64,000 nucleotides of DNA from Colletotrichum lupini (GCF_023278565.1 NC_064679.1:1488001-1552000), one strand, 5' to 3'. Counted from the stretch's first letter, positions 1 to 12,800 are shown. The notes: generated by a model not told the origin, from the sequence alone. Program-made: numbers and translations.

Positions 1-1
1 G

Positions 2-590
2 GTGTTTGTCAGTGTCACATCTGCCATTTGGATTCTGGTTTATTGCCTCATTGGATACACCCAGACGAATGCTCTTGGCTCCATGGTCATCGCATCTGTG
101 GCTTCGACAATGAATGCACTTCCCTTCTTGGCATCGATTCCCCTCATCGTCCCTGACCAGCTCGAACTTGGACTCGTATTCGGAATCTGGAAGGTTTTCA
201 ATAATGCTGGAAGCGTCATCGTGGACATGATTGCCGGAAGACTGCAAGACATAACCCCTGGAGGCACATATGAGCGTGTCATCGCCTTCTTTGTGGCTGT
301 CAAGGGTCTGGAGTTTTGTCTCGGCCTGTTCTACGGGATCTTGGACCGAAAGTAAGTTGAGGTTGCTGAAACATGATATGCACTCGTTTGGTTTACTAAT
401 ATCCATGCCTAGGTATCTTTCGGGAATTCTTAGCATCAATAACAAGAAGCGGATGGGACTTGAGAAAGAGGGCAAGCTTGAGGACTGCGTTGGACGTAAG
501 CCATCTAAGGTATACACGGCAGTAGGCATTAGTCTGGTCTGCTCGCTGATTATCATCGCCTGGGTGCTGTTCATTAAATATTCCATTTGA
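2..590 (+). CDS. MFS transporter, C-terminal part (cut by window edge)
   Basis: Two exons are visible, about 2-351 and 413-590, separated by a 61-nt intron with a GTAAGT donor, a TACTAAT branch region and a CCTAG acceptor. Joining them gives about 175 residues in frame. The protein has four or so hydrophobic helices, a loop with GGTYERV, then after the junction a hydrophilic stretch (INNKKRMGLEKEGK) and a last membrane helix before the stop. This arrangement resembles the C-terminal half of fungal MFSD1-like major facilitator proteins, where a final helix follows a charged loop; substrate is unknown. The N-terminal half lies off the left edge. It converges with the permease on the minus strand. 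Family MFS is fairly sure; the MFSD1-like placement is from memory of the family and is weaker. Confidence 0.75.
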
Positions 591-818
591 TGTTTTTGCA
601 TTGAGATAATGTCAAAATTGACAGCATTTAGCTTTACATATTGCTGGACAAGCTACTGCATCACATTTAGGGCAGCAGAATGAGACACAAGCTCTTTTTC
701 CGCAACAGAGGACGTACTCTAAGGTGCTTACAAATATGCAGACATGTATTTAGCTATGTAAGGGGATAAGGAAGTATCATGATGAGACTTTTGGCCGCTG
801 GAGAAAATTCCCAATGCC

Positions 819-2413
819 TCAAAGCGTGTATCGGAAGTCGGGATGCCTATCACCCTTCTTTCCTTGGTCAATCTCTCGTGACCTCTCATCGATACTCATG
901 TTCTCCCTCTTCTTGTTGATTCTGTTCAGCAGATTCCACATGGTAAAGTAGCCAACCGACGCAATCGTAATGGTGCAGATAGAGACCGCATGACCAATCG
1001 TGTATCTTCCGTCCGAAGTAGTGATGCGGTAGATCTGTCCAGCCATGATACCAGCGCTGTTTCCGATGGTTTGTTGTAGGCCAATCGCTGTGGCACGCTT
1101 GAAGTACCCAGCGTTGCTGTTCGAAATCCACGTGACGTTGAGGCCGACAACACAGTAGATACCCGTTGCCGTGACGAAAGTCGCAAAGTAGAGGACCGAA
1201 GTTGACTTCATGTTTACACCAAGCATCAGAGCGTAGCCTGTGGCGGTGATCAAAGCCATAGGAACCATGAAAAGAGCACGCTTGTTGATCTTGTCCGAGA
1301 TGTAAGCAATAGTGAGGTAGACTGCCGATGCCCAGATGTAGACCGGCACAGTCAGGAGCTGGGTCTTGATGCTGCTGTATCCAAACCCGCGGATGATGAC
1401 TGGCAAGAAAGTTCCGAAGCCGAAAGAGCAGGTGTTCGCGCAGAATTGGCAGCCAGCTGACAGCCAAACCTTGGGATCTTTGAATGCGAGTTTGACTTCT
1501 TGTTTGTCGAACGATTCCGACTCACCCTGGTAGACCCTGGACTGCTCAGCACGGATGCGCATCAGCGCCTTGTCATCTTCGGTAAGCCATCTGGCCGACT
1601 CGAAGCTGTCAGGAAGGAGAAGAATGAAGGCCAAGCCAACCGCCACGGAGATGACACCTTCAATAAGAAAAAGCCATCTCCATCCAGCCAAGCCGCTCGC
1701 ACCGTGCAAGCTTGTCAGCCCGTAGGCCAAAAGACCGCCAAAGGCACCAGACAACGCAGACGCAACGAAAAGGTATGAAATTCTTCGAGCTTGCTCCTCG
1801 CGCTTGTAGTATGTGCTAAGGTAGAGCGTCAGGCACGGGAAAAGACCACTCTCAAAGACACCAATGAGGAGACGAGTTGCGAGAAGACCGGCATAGTTGG
1901 TGACAAAGGCCGAACCGATAACTGTTGCGCTCCAGGACAGGATGAAGAATGGGATAAGTCGACTCGGCCGTGCTCTCTTGAGAATTAGGGATGCCGGGAT
2001 TTCGAAGGTGATGTAAGTTACTGAAGTCCGTGTGAGCTAGTGTTATTCGTTTGTAGAACAGGGTGTGTCATCCTACCATAGAACACGGTGACAGCGACAT
2101 TCAGCTTGTTGCCCGTGAGGCTTAAGTCCTCTGTCATGCCTGCAATTGCGGCGTTGCCTATATGTAGATCCGGACCCAATTAGATTTGGTTGATTAGAGT
2201 AAACCTTTGAGTTGAGACTTGCGTACCGATATTGCTGCGATCGAGGTAAGCGACTAAGAAAGCAATGATCATCATTGGTGAGAGCCATGCGTCCAATTTC
2301 CTTAGAAGACGCTTTTCCGCAGCCGGGTCGATCGTGAGGTCGGAGCTCGCGGCTGCCGAATGGGGCTCGATATCACCATCTTTGGCGTCCATTGGCATCT
2401 TTTCCGAAGACAT
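819..2413 (-). CDS. MFS permease, allantoate/anion:cation symporter (DAL5-like) type
   Basis: Three exons on the minus strand: 2413-2227, 2157-2077 and 2020-819, with phases that fit and a total of 489 residues. The start is the first ATG (MSSEKMPMDAKDG). TM1 carries YLDRSNIG continuing over the first junction into NAAIAGM, the hallmark of the anion:cation symporter family that includes yeast Dal5 and many fungal vitamin, nicotinate and organic-acid permeases. RLLIGVFESGLFP follows in TM4, and about 12 membrane helices can be counted. Expected in the plasma membrane, importing a small carboxylate or ureide. It is divergent from the Zn2Cys6 regulator at 2915, a common arrangement for a transporter and its own activator. 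Full length for the family. The substrate cannot be read from sequence. Confidence 0.9.
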
Positions 2414-2914
2414 TGTTCTATGTCCGGCGGTTTTTGAACGTCTAAGTTGATCAAGCGAATTGAAGCAATTATGTTGCGACTCTGTATAGAGCTGACGACA
2501 TGTCCATATGACTAGACATGGTATCCCTCAAAGGGCATATATCTACCTTATGCGAAAGATGCATCACAAAGGCACGGTGAGGTCACTGCATTCGCCTATC
2601 AAGCAAAGTCGGCTTTTGACCGACGCACATGGCTAGCCATCGGGAAATTGGCAAGCTTATCGTCGCATCGAAAGACCATCCTTGTGGTCTAGCGGGGGCA
2701 AAGCCGGGGAACGTAGGATTCTTATCTCTTAGTCCGCGAATAGCCTAGAAGCGCCGAGCTTTTCCTTTCGGCAAAATGTGGAGAGACTGATAGCCAAGTC
2801 TCTTTGGCGACTCGAATACCCCGACATCGCCCTCTGGTCCGTACAAAAGAAACCCATTTACCGATCTTGCAAGCACGCGACAATACTTCGGCAGACAGTC
2901 CGAGCATCTTCTCA
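2414..2914. promoter_or_regulatory. Shared divergent promoter of permease and regulator
   Basis: This 501-bp spacer separates two start codons that face away from each other. Two HGATAR sites on the minus strand, CTTATCG at 2656-2662 and CTTATCT at 2721-2727, match the binding sequence of GATA nitrogen regulators such as AreA/NIT2. With a DAL5-like permease alongside, nitrogen control is plausible, but single GATA sites are common by chance. No open reading frame of interest lies inside. Confidence 0.4.
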
Positions 2915-5321
2915 ATGGATACCCCAACGCCCAGGACGACTAATCCGAAAAGTCCGATTATTCGCAAGAGGAAGAGAGGTAGGCATGCGGTTGCGTGCGA
3001 GTCGTGTCATCGGCGCAAGCAGAGAGTGAGTGAGCTTGCAGTCTCAATTCATCTTGGCACGATACGATGGTCTCATCGAAGCCATCTCTTCATTTCCTGA
3101 CAGCCTACATGAAGCACCATTACGCTGAGATTCCATTTTGAGTAGTCTTGCTGCAAACATAATTGACGGCGCCAATGCTGAACTCAGTTTGACGACGGCT
3201 TGCAGGGCTTCCTCAGACTCTAAACCAAATTCTATCATCTCACTAACTTCACCTCATCAGTGCAATGGTTCGCGACCATGTTTCAATTGTGAAAGGCGAG
3301 GAGTCGGTTCGTCGTGCTCCTATAGTCACTTAGTCGAAGACGATGGCCCGAGAGTGTCTCAAGGCCACCGCGATCCTCTCATGACTTCGCCGAACGCCAA
3401 CTTGGCGACCCCAGTCTCACCTCCTTCCACGAACGCAATCCCTGCACGAGATGCTGAGCAACCTGATAGCTCCTCGAATTCCAGGACCTTCCCATCAAGA
3501 TCTTCGAGTCGCGGCGGAGGGCGGCAAGGCGAGAGTGGCAGCCAAGATCAGTCCTCAGAAAACCTCGTCGGCAATCTCTTCAAAAGCCGCGATGCGCCAT
3601 CCTTCTTCGGCTCTTCATATTTCGGCCCTCAAGCCGCCGCAAAAATCATTCAAGCGCCGGCTCCAGAGCTATCAAGTGGTCTCAGCTCAAAACCCCAGGC
3701 GGGATCAACTCATTCATTCAGAGAAGAGAATGGCCCCTTCTCTCAGATTTGGGATCTCCTCGGACTGCTACCGCGCAAGAAGTCCACAGTCGATAGGCTG
3801 ACGGAATGCTTTCTTAACGAGCTCAACTGGGCGATTGACGCCGTTCAGCCAACCTCCTTCAAAGCCAAGTACGAAAACTTTTGGTCTCGCAAGTTCGGCT
3901 TTGATGACTTTGCCACGATCGATCTTCGCTGGCTGGCCTTGCTGTTTATTGTCTTAGCCTATGGGGTGTTGTTGGATTGCCCAAGGCCGCGGAACAGGGA
4001 GGTTCAGCGTGAGGTCTATGACACATCACAGCGGTTCTACTGGGCTGCTCGGAGAGCCATTGTGATTGCCCCGACTTTCTATGGCGAGTCAACGGATCTC
4101 GTGCGAGCTGGTGTTCTGGTCACTCGGTATCTCATTTACACCCGTCGTGTACCGGAGTCGTGGCTCACAACGAGTTTCGCTATGCGGATGGCTCAAGCGC
4201 AGGGCATGCATATCGATGGTGAACGGTGGAGACTTCCCAAGAAAGAAACAGAGACCAGGCGACGACTATGGAGTAATCTCTACATGCTCGATAAAACCAT
4301 AGCACTAGCTCTCGGCCGGCCGTTTGCTATTGTTGATCAACAGTGTCTTGTTAAACAGGCTTCCAATGTCTGGCTAGACGACCTAGATGACGAGGAGGCT
4401 GCCTCAGTCCCAGAAGCACCCCTTTCTGAGCCAACCGCGAGCGTCTTCAGCCGGCTCGCTCACGAACTCGCCGTGGTCGTAGGCAAGATTCAAGAGCGAT
4501 GTTTCGGTCTGTTCACAGTTTCATATGAGACTGTTCTCACGCTTGACAAAGAGATCGATACCTGGAGAGGCAGGCTACCACCATATTTCGAGTTGGAGGA
4601 CCCGGACATCTCCAAAGACGACCGTCTCCCTTTCCTCCCCTGGCAGAGATTACATCTGCACAGCATGTACCATTTCACAAGAGTCACACTACATCGACCG
4701 TTCCTTCTCCGCCAATCCATCACAAATCGGTACAGACACAGTCACGACGTATGTATAGCTTCCGCCTGCGCAGACCTTGACATGGGTCTCAGAATGTTCA
4801 ATCAACCTCTGAACGACCGCTTGAAGTGGAGTCTGGGACCACATAACCTCTTCAATAGTGCTCTTGTCCTGGGCATCATAGCTGTCCGCGACCCTCACTC
4901 TCGACGTTCTCAGGCCATCCTCGAGGACTTATCTGCATACTGCGAGATGCAGAGAAATGACGTCTGGCTCAATGAGTTTGCCCTCGCTGAAGTCAAAATA
5001 GTTGAGCTCTGTGTCAAAAAGGCAAGGCAATCTCACCCGCCACCAGCCAACACCCTAGTACCGCTAGCTCTGGCTTCAGCTTCACCTAGCAGGCGCTTCT
5101 CTCAGCCCGTTGGCCAACCGCCAGTAATGGAGACACAACCTCAGTTGCCAGTTGAAAGTCCCGACTTTGATCCTCTGATGGCTGGTCTGGGACTTCCTTA
5201 CAGCACGACAAGCGCGCAGATGACGTGGGATGATCCTGGATTCTTTCTTCCCGAGAGCGGAGACCTATCGCAATGGGAGCATGTTATCAACACTCTTATG
5301 CATGATCATGCAAGCATGTGA
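2915..5321 (+). CDS. Zn2Cys6 fungal transcription factor
   Basis: Two exons, 2915-3025 and 3261-5321, give 723 residues. The start at 2915 is the only in-frame ATG before the DNA-binding domain. The zinc cluster is split by a 235-nt intron: exon 1 ends CESCHRRKQR and exon 2 opens with the third cysteine, giving C28-x2-C31-x6-C38-x5-C44-x2-C47-x8-C56, a perfect fungal binuclear cluster preceded by a basic stretch (IIRKRKRGR). A Ser/Pro-rich linker follows, then from about residue 230 a fungal-specific transcription factor domain (PF04082 type), recognised by RRRLWSNLYMLDKTIALALGRP. The C-terminus is acidic and could activate transcription. It probably acts in the nucleus on the adjacent permease gene. 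The unusually long first intron is the least certain part of the model. Confidence 0.9.
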
Positions 5322-5752
5322 TCTCAGCATGAGTTATAGAGTGGCAATTTGGAAATTATGAGGAAGTCGCGAATTTAGGTCTACATTTAAGCCAGTGCAA
5401 AACTTATAGACAGGCATTTCCATTACTAGATATAACATAGCATCATCTCAAATGTTTTACCATTAAGTATAAAGTATCCGCTGTTGAGACTAAGTAAAAT
5501 GAAATAACAGATGAAGCCTAGCTTTCCGGTCTTAATTCGGAAGGTCGTGAGCAGACTTTTACGAAATCTAGTTGAGACACCTAATCTTCTACGACCGCTC
5601 AAGTCGGGCTGCTAGAACGTTCGCCCGAAATATGAACAATAGAAAGAGAATATTGAAGTTTCATAAGTATAATTGGTTTTGCTTTCTAAATACTTCGGTA
5701 TCTACACTCGCTTTTGCCGCTGTCATAAGTACAGTAACTTTTCCCAATTTCC
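5322..5752. other. Intergenic, convergent 3' ends
   Basis: Moderately AT-rich spacer between the stop of the Zn2Cys6 regulator and the stop of the secreted-protein gene on the other strand. I see no gene or repeat in it. Confidence 0.6.
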
Positions 5753-6184
5753 TTACGCAGCGGGGCACTTGTCTCCGTTCTGGGGTAGTCAATTAGTATA
5801 TGAAGGTTTTCATTGGAAAAAGCTTCATGTAGACTTACCTCGGAAATGTCACCCGGCGCAATGCACTTGCAGCCATCCTTGTTGTAGCGGACGCAGCACT
5901 GTCGATACAGTTAGTAACTTGTCTCAAACGGACCAATTCATCTACAAGACCACTCCTGGCCTCGAAGTGGCTTTCGTGAACAGTGAACATTTCGGTTGGC
6001 GATTAGCAGTGTGACTTACCCAGGCACCGGCGCAAGCGGCTCCAACACCACCGCAGTTGCTCTTAATGCACTCCATACGGACGTCAAATACGCTGTTGCT
6101 GCTAGTGCGCTCAGCGGCAACGCTGGCCATAGCCAGGGGAGCGGTGGCGAGGAGGATCAGCTGGGTGATGGTAGAGAACTGCAT
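5753..6184 (-). CDS. Small cysteine-rich secreted protein (effector-like), three exons
   Basis: Exons at 6184-6020, 5898-5839 and 5779-5753, all phase 0, with GTAAGT donors at both introns and an ACTAAT branch site in the second. The product is 83 residues. Residues 1-20 (MQFSTITQLI... ending ALAMAS type) form a signal peptide. The mature part has eight cysteines at about 39, 44, 51, 56, 57, 65, 67 and 80, with paired cysteines straddling the first splice junction and the last in a nine-codon final exon (NGDKCPAA). Eight cysteines could form four disulfides. Length, signal and cysteine density match fungal small secreted proteins, many of which act as effectors or antimicrobial peptides. I do not recognise a named family. 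It lies about 1 kb from the transposon island. Confidence 0.8.
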
Positions 6185-7143
6185 GATGGCGACTAGGCTG
6201 TTTAGTTGCTGAGAGAACTGGATGGTTGATTGACTTGTTGGGCAAAGATTGAGTATTTGACTGGTTGATTGACTGTTGACGAGGAATTTCACCTGCCATG
6301 ATTACTGATTCTAGCTCGGTATTTGTACTTCTGATATGGGAAAATACGGCATTATTGCCATCCGGCGTCCGGCACTGCCTTCTCCGGTCGTTGCGGTGGG
6401 CATAATTCTTCTTACCCCGGGGGCTAACGACAATTAATCTCATTCAAAAACTGATGCTGTGTTTAATTACTTTGACTTTGTTTTGCAGTCCACAACGCGC
6501 TCTGTCCAAGTATCGGTGTCGGTTTCGGTTAGTTACGAGTCAGCGCAGTAAGTATTACTTGCACAATAAACCGACCTGTCTTTGTCCGTACCTTACTCGT
6601 AGCTAGCAAAGCTCCTTTAAGCTTTCCATACGGATACAATTTCCTACCAGGATAGCCAGGGCAAGATTTCGCGGTTACGTAGCATAATCAAATTGAGTCT
6701 TGGGCCACTTTCCAAGGGCGCGACCCGCCAACCTAAGATACTCGTATTCCATTTCTGCCAAAGTTGAAGCTAACGAGCTGAAAGCTTCTCTATCAGAGAA
6801 ATGATCGACACACAACTATTTCCTATTTGTTGAGCATCCAATGCAGTCAGATGGAGATGGCAACATCATCACAACTCGTTGCACAATTCATCGCCTTTAA
6901 GCGTACGGAACTTCAATTTCCGTAGAGACCCATTGACGGTATCTGTAGTGAACCTTATCTCATCGGACAGCATAGAAGCCCGTCCGAGACGACTCTTGGC
7001 CTTGTAAGGCTTAGGAGCCCCGGATGTCGGAGTCGCCCCGCAAGGCATGTGCATTACGGCTATGCATATTCGCATTATTAGCGGAGAACTAAGTGGTAAT
7101 TCCGGGGACTTGGAAACTCTAAGTCGTGCAGGACGGAGGGTTT
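6185..7143. other. Gene-free spacer up to transposon island
   Basis: About 960 bp of ordinary composition, with CA and TG dinucleotides present, upstream of the secreted-protein gene and ending at the target duplication of copia A. I see no convincing coding frame; short open frames here lack family features. The first few hundred bases should hold the promoter of the secreted-protein gene. Confidence 0.5.
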
Positions 7144-7148
7144 TATAA

Positions 7149-7325
7149 TGTTACGTAACAGGGATAGTAATCGCACCTCACAAAGTGCCCGTCACGTGCT
7201 GAATCACGTGTCTATCTTAGATATTATATATATAGACCTTTTCCTTTTGTCTATTTCTACTTTAATAGTTAAGCTACTTTTACTATACTCTATATACCTA
7301 TTACTACGTACTATAACTCGTAATA
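7149..7325 (+). repeat. 5' LTR of copia A
   Basis: 177 bp, aligned end to end with 23515-23691. The first 70 or so bases keep CA and TG dinucleotides (cacctcacaaagtgcccg), while the last 100 are decayed. Target-site copy TATAA occupies 7144-7148. Confidence 0.9.
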
Positions 7326-7339
7326 GTTATAAGCCTAGC
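7326..7339 (+). promoter_or_regulatory. Primer binding site of copia A, half initiator-tRNA type
   Basis: Directly after the 5' LTR the sequence GTTATAAGCCTAGC is complementary, apart from two RIP-type transitions, to the anticodon stem-loop of an initiator tRNA-Met (GCTGGGCTCATAAC), not to a tRNA 3' end. Copia of Drosophila primes this way, from a 5' half of tRNA-iMet cleaved in the anticodon loop. The iMet gene at 25770 in this window has exactly that sequence. Confidence 0.65.
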
Positions 7340-9607
7340 TCTTAGTTAAGACCCTATATTATAATAATATACTTATTAATACGATTCCTACGATCTCTTT
7401 AAAATAACCGACTTATTTATACCTACTTTAGCCTAAGCTAAACTAACTAGTTATAATAGTTAAATTAAATAGTTTAATATACTTCGTGCTATAAATAAGG
7501 GCGTCGGGGTCTAGAAGTACGTCGACCTAGACGCTCTAAATTTTAACGCATTCCTTAACCCCTCTATAGCGCTTACTTCGCCCTTAGAATTTAGATAATT
7601 AGTTACGACCCGTAATAAAAAAGAACTACGAGCTTACTAAGCCCGTTATAAGGCGTTCGAGAACGACTAAAAAAACTAAGAAATCCTCTATTCGTAGCTT
7701 CTAAACATAACTCTTAATACGAACCTTTTAACTTCTTTAAGCATAAGTAACTTATAGAACTAAGCCGGGTTTCTTTTTACGAAGCTAGCTATGCTACCTA
7801 CTTTACGTAAATAAATCTATCCTTATATTATACCCGTAAAAAGGATCTATATACTCGAGAGTATTTAAAAATAATAGGAGCTCGATACTAAATATAAGTA
7901 ACTTATAGCTTACGAACGTAATATTATTAATATATATATTAAAGTCCTTATTTAGTAATTAGTAAAATTAATTAACGTTATACTATACGAATACGTATTC
8001 TAAAAAGCTACTAAGAACGGTACTAAGTTTAGTATATAGCGAATTATTAGATATCTAAAGTAAGAATTTACGCCCCCCGAACTAATAATAAGGAATATAG
8101 TTCGAGAGGAATACTAATAAGCCCTTAATAAAGCGAGGACTAGAATTAACCCCTAATACTAATATAAAAAGTAGTAGTCCGCTTACTTCCGAGCTAAAAT
8201 ATATAATATTCTAAAAATTAATAGAGAGATCGCTATACTTAACTTCTTAATTATAATTAAGTCTAAACTTAACCCTATATAAAGCTAACGTATATATAAA
8301 ACCTTTAGTAAATTAATAGCCTTCGGAACGTATACGAGGACCCTCGAGGAGATTACGTATATATTTAGCTTAGTAACCTAGGACGCATATACTAAACGAC
8401 CTTTAGGTTAAAAAGGGGCTTACTCTACTTTTACTAAACGCTCTAACTTAGTTAACAACGCAAATAATAAGGGTAACGTTATATACTTTTATAATTGCGT
8501 ATACTTATAGCGCCCTACGGCGTGCTAAAAATTAAAATAGGTACTTATAAGCCGAAACGCTAGTAAGTTACTAATACGAATACTAAGGAGCTATATAAAA
8601 GAAGTCCTCGCCGCTATTAAATTAAGTAAGTAGAAATTACTTTATAATAAGCTTAAGAAAGCTAGTTAGCTAAGGAACGATAGAACCCCTAAAAAACCTA
8701 GGTTTTTAAAAGGATCCTCTAACTAACTTATAGCGAGCTTATTAATAAATTAGAACGAGGGCTACGTAGTCGCTATACTTATAAAGAGTTAGGACTTAGA
8801 GATAAACGCAATCTTTAGTACCCCTATAAGTAGCGCTTACCCCCTTTTTTAGAGCATAGTAATAGATAGCTATAAAGTAATATATTTAATTAACAATAAG
8901 AGCCTACTTAAACCCGAGAGTTATGTATTATTAAGTAATAAAAACTACGTTAAATTAGGAACTACTATACTACTTATTACTATATATAGTACTCGTATTA
9001 TAAAGGGCATTCTAAACGGACTTAAGGAAAAGGGAACTTACGATCTAAAGCTTTAGAACGTCGCTTACGTTAAGGGATTTTATATTAATATAGTTTTAAA
9101 AACTTTACTAAACAAAAGCGCACTCTAATACTACGGTCTAAATTATACTTTATAACAAAGAACGCTTTATAAAAGCACTATTAAAAAGTAGCTTATTTAA
9201 AAAAACAATCTAATTTTCTTTAAATATAAGCTCCTCTAATCCTATCCTTCTTCCGCAAACCTTAAGCATATCCTATAGAGCCTAGCTAATATTATACTAC
9301 TAATTAGCTATAGAAAATTCCGTCGCTTATATTAACGTATTTATAAAAAGTTTAATAGCGCGCTCCTCTAGTACCTTAAAACAAGTTATCTTAGACCTAA
9401 TACTCTTTATTAATTACTATATAAGACTCGAGGTATATATATTAAACCTCTATTATAAGTTAAGTATAAAGTATATATATTATCCGAAGCTAAGATAATA
9501 GTCTTAAGAGGACTACCCTTAAAAAGAGCCTTACGGCCATAGTACTATATATACTAAGATCTCTTCTATTTCGAACTATCTCTTAATAAATAATAATATA
9601 TACTTAT

Positions 9608-9812
9608 TGTCGGATTGGAAGTCTAATTCGACCGCAGTATATAGCCGACTGCGCAAGGGCCAATTAGAGGCCCTATTTACGATTATCGTAGCTAGCCTAA
9701 CCTATAGTTAGAACCTCTTTTTTATACTTACTACGTAAATATTTATATAGTTTAATTAATCTCTTTATTAACTACGGTTCGAACTAACTACCCTATAATA
9801 GGGATACTAATA
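9608..9812 (+). repeat. 5' LTR of copia B1
   Basis: 205 bp beginning TGTCGGATTGGAAG and matching the LTRs at 16434, 32743 and 39060. Differences among the four copies are essentially G/C to A/T transitions. Confidence 0.9.
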
Positions 9813-12800
9813 CTAATTAGTAATTAAATTCTATTATTATAAATTAGTAAGGTATCTCGTTACGTAAAAAAGACGACCTCTTAATACTATATAAAATAAG
9901 AGATTTGTACTAATTAACCTTATAGAAGTAGATAAAAAAGGGAGCAATTCTTAAATACTATATAGAATCGAGCAATCGTAGCCCTTTACTACTTATAAGA
10001 GGTTAACGTTTATTATATTAAACTACGTTAATTAACGGAACTACTTAAGTAACTAGCCTTTTATTATCGCCCCGAGTAGCTTTTTTACTAAACGACTTTT
10101 CTATAGCCGGCCCGCGATTAGAAATTAACTAGTTAAATTAATAAAAGTATAATATAAAAGAGCACTGCGTAATTAAAAAAGGGGATCTCTAAACGTAAAT
10201 ATTTTTACTTAGTAGCGAAGGTAACCCTATAGGAGTTATTAAGCTAAGAGATTTATAGTATATAAGAAAGTCTATTATTACGAGGATTTTATAAGTACGA
10301 CCTTAAGCCCGCGATCTAAACGACCTCTTTATAGCTCCCTTAACTACCCCCTAGGTATTACTTAAGAATATAGTATAAGGAACGGTTTAATAAGAGAGGA
10401 GGGGATTTAAAGGTCTTAATAGTATCGAGCTAAGAGTATTATAAATCTTAGAGATTAACTTAGGAAAAAAGAAGCTATTTTAAAGTAATCTTACGACCTC
10501 CCGCTAGAGTTACTATTAGTTTAAAAAAAGGCTAAAAAGACGAGGATCTAAGGGGAGAAAAAAGAATCCTCTAGAGGGCCGCTAAAGGGCTTTTTTTATA
10601 TTAGCTCCCGGCGCGAGATTACTAATTTTAAGAAATTAACTAAAGAAGCTATTTAGAGATTATAAAGAGTACGAGGCTTAGGAGGCTAGAAGTATACGGG
10701 ATAGCGGAAATTAGTAATTAATAAAGATCCCGAGACTAATTATTATATCTTCTTATAGTAATATAAACGTCTACCGCTACTATTATTAAAAAGAACTACT
10801 AAAACCTACCCTTTTTTACTAAATAAAAAGGAGGATCTTAGTAAGTATAATAGCTAGCGATCTAAAAGAGTAGTAATAATTGCTAAAAATAGTAAAAACG
10901 AGAGTAGTAATAAGATAGTAAGAAGAAGCGGGAATCTCCTAAACCCTAATAAATTCGTTAAGTAGTAAAAGTACGGATTTATTATAACTAGTGCGCAGAT
11001 TAGATATATCCTTATTAAAATTAAATACGCTAGTAACTACTAATATAAGCATAAGCTAGAGCACGACCCTTAGCAAGTTAGGGTAAGAAAAGAGAGGACG
11101 AAACCCGATCTTAAATAGAATCCTAATCCCTTATAAGTAAGTAAATATTAACCCGGATTATTAAGGGACGTAGATATATAGAATTGCGGATTAGCCTAAT
11201 AGTAAGTAAATTAACGTAGTATTAATCTATTTAACTAAGGTCTATGAGAAAAAGGGGCTATAGGGGCAACCCCTATTTTACGAGATCGCAAACGACCTTA
11301 GCTATTAGCTAGATAAATAGTTCGCGAGCGTAAGCTTAGGAATCGTAAAAGTAGTTAATAAATTCCTCTATAGGCAAGGGGTATTACTAACGTAATTATA
11401 ATCGCAAGAGCTATACGAAATACTAATAGTAATAATTATAGAAGAGGAATTCGTACTATAGAACTAAGTATAAGTCGATAGAGCGTATAATCGCTTTAAC
11501 GAATTTAAAAAAAGGGTAAACGACCTAGATTTCCTCCCTATAATTACTAACGGAAATCTATTATTATAAAAGGATATACCGGGGTAAAATATAGTACTAG
11601 AAGTACGATAATTAATAATTCTACCTATTTCGATCTATAACTCGTTATTATTATTAATACGAAATTCGGCGCCGATCGGTTAATAAGAAAGGAGGTAGAC
11701 GACCCGAAGTTATTAATAGTACGTAGTAACGTAGGGATTATATATAGATACTAAAAATCTAGTAATAAATACGAGGTAATTTATAGACCTTAAAAAGATC
11801 TTTTTAAAAGAGAAATTATACTCTGGGGGGAAGTATAAGGTCTTATAAGAAACCCTAACGATATTTTATAATTACTATGAAAAAGTCGGAATTAGGGAAT
11901 ATTAGTACTATTTAGTAATTAATATCGTACTCGTAAGTAAAGCCTCTAATTATTATTACGAAGCGGTACGTAATCTCGATCGAAACGACTTTTTTAATAT
12001 AATGAACGTAATCCGAAGCCGCTTCGAGACCTATAATAAGAACCTAGAGCTCTTATTTAAGCTATGAGCGATTTTTTTTATATTTATAGCTAGGATAATA
12101 GAGGGTAAATTATAAATAAAGATCTTCGAAGAGCTTATCGATCGAATCGATAAGTCAGTAAAAACCTAGCTAAATAAGGGGATAAACGAGCAAAAAGTCG
12201 GATATTTTTATATCGTAGTCTAGCGTATACTAGAGGTAAAAATAACCCTATACTAAGCACCTAAAGACTACGAGATACTCTATTCGAGGCTAAGATCTAG
12301 CTTAAATATTAAAATAAGAATACCGCACTAAACCTATTTCTAAGTATACGACGGCCCTTATTAATAATATTAGGTCGATTAAACGTATAATAAGAAGGGA
12401 AAAGAGGCTAAATACGGTAATCGCTAATAAAGAGGCCTAGATTCGTTAAATAAGTAAAGATTTAACTCACGGGTAGGGTAATAAAAGAAATAATATTATA
12501 TTTATAAAAAGGATAAATATTAGTTAAGTAACTACTCTGAGGAAGAGCGTGCTAAATTATACGAATAGTATAAAACGTCGAGGGTAATAGATAGTAAAAC
12601 TAGCCCTCGTTAGTTTAATTAATTCCTTATTATATATAAGGGTAGATTTAGGGGTACGGAACTTAGCGACGGTAGCTAAAGTAGCGGCCTAAAGTATATA
12701 CCCCCTATAAGAGATTTAGAAAATAAAGAAGATCTTACCCCCTATACTAACGAATTAGATTATAATAAAATTAATAATATTAATTACTCTTTTTTTGCCC

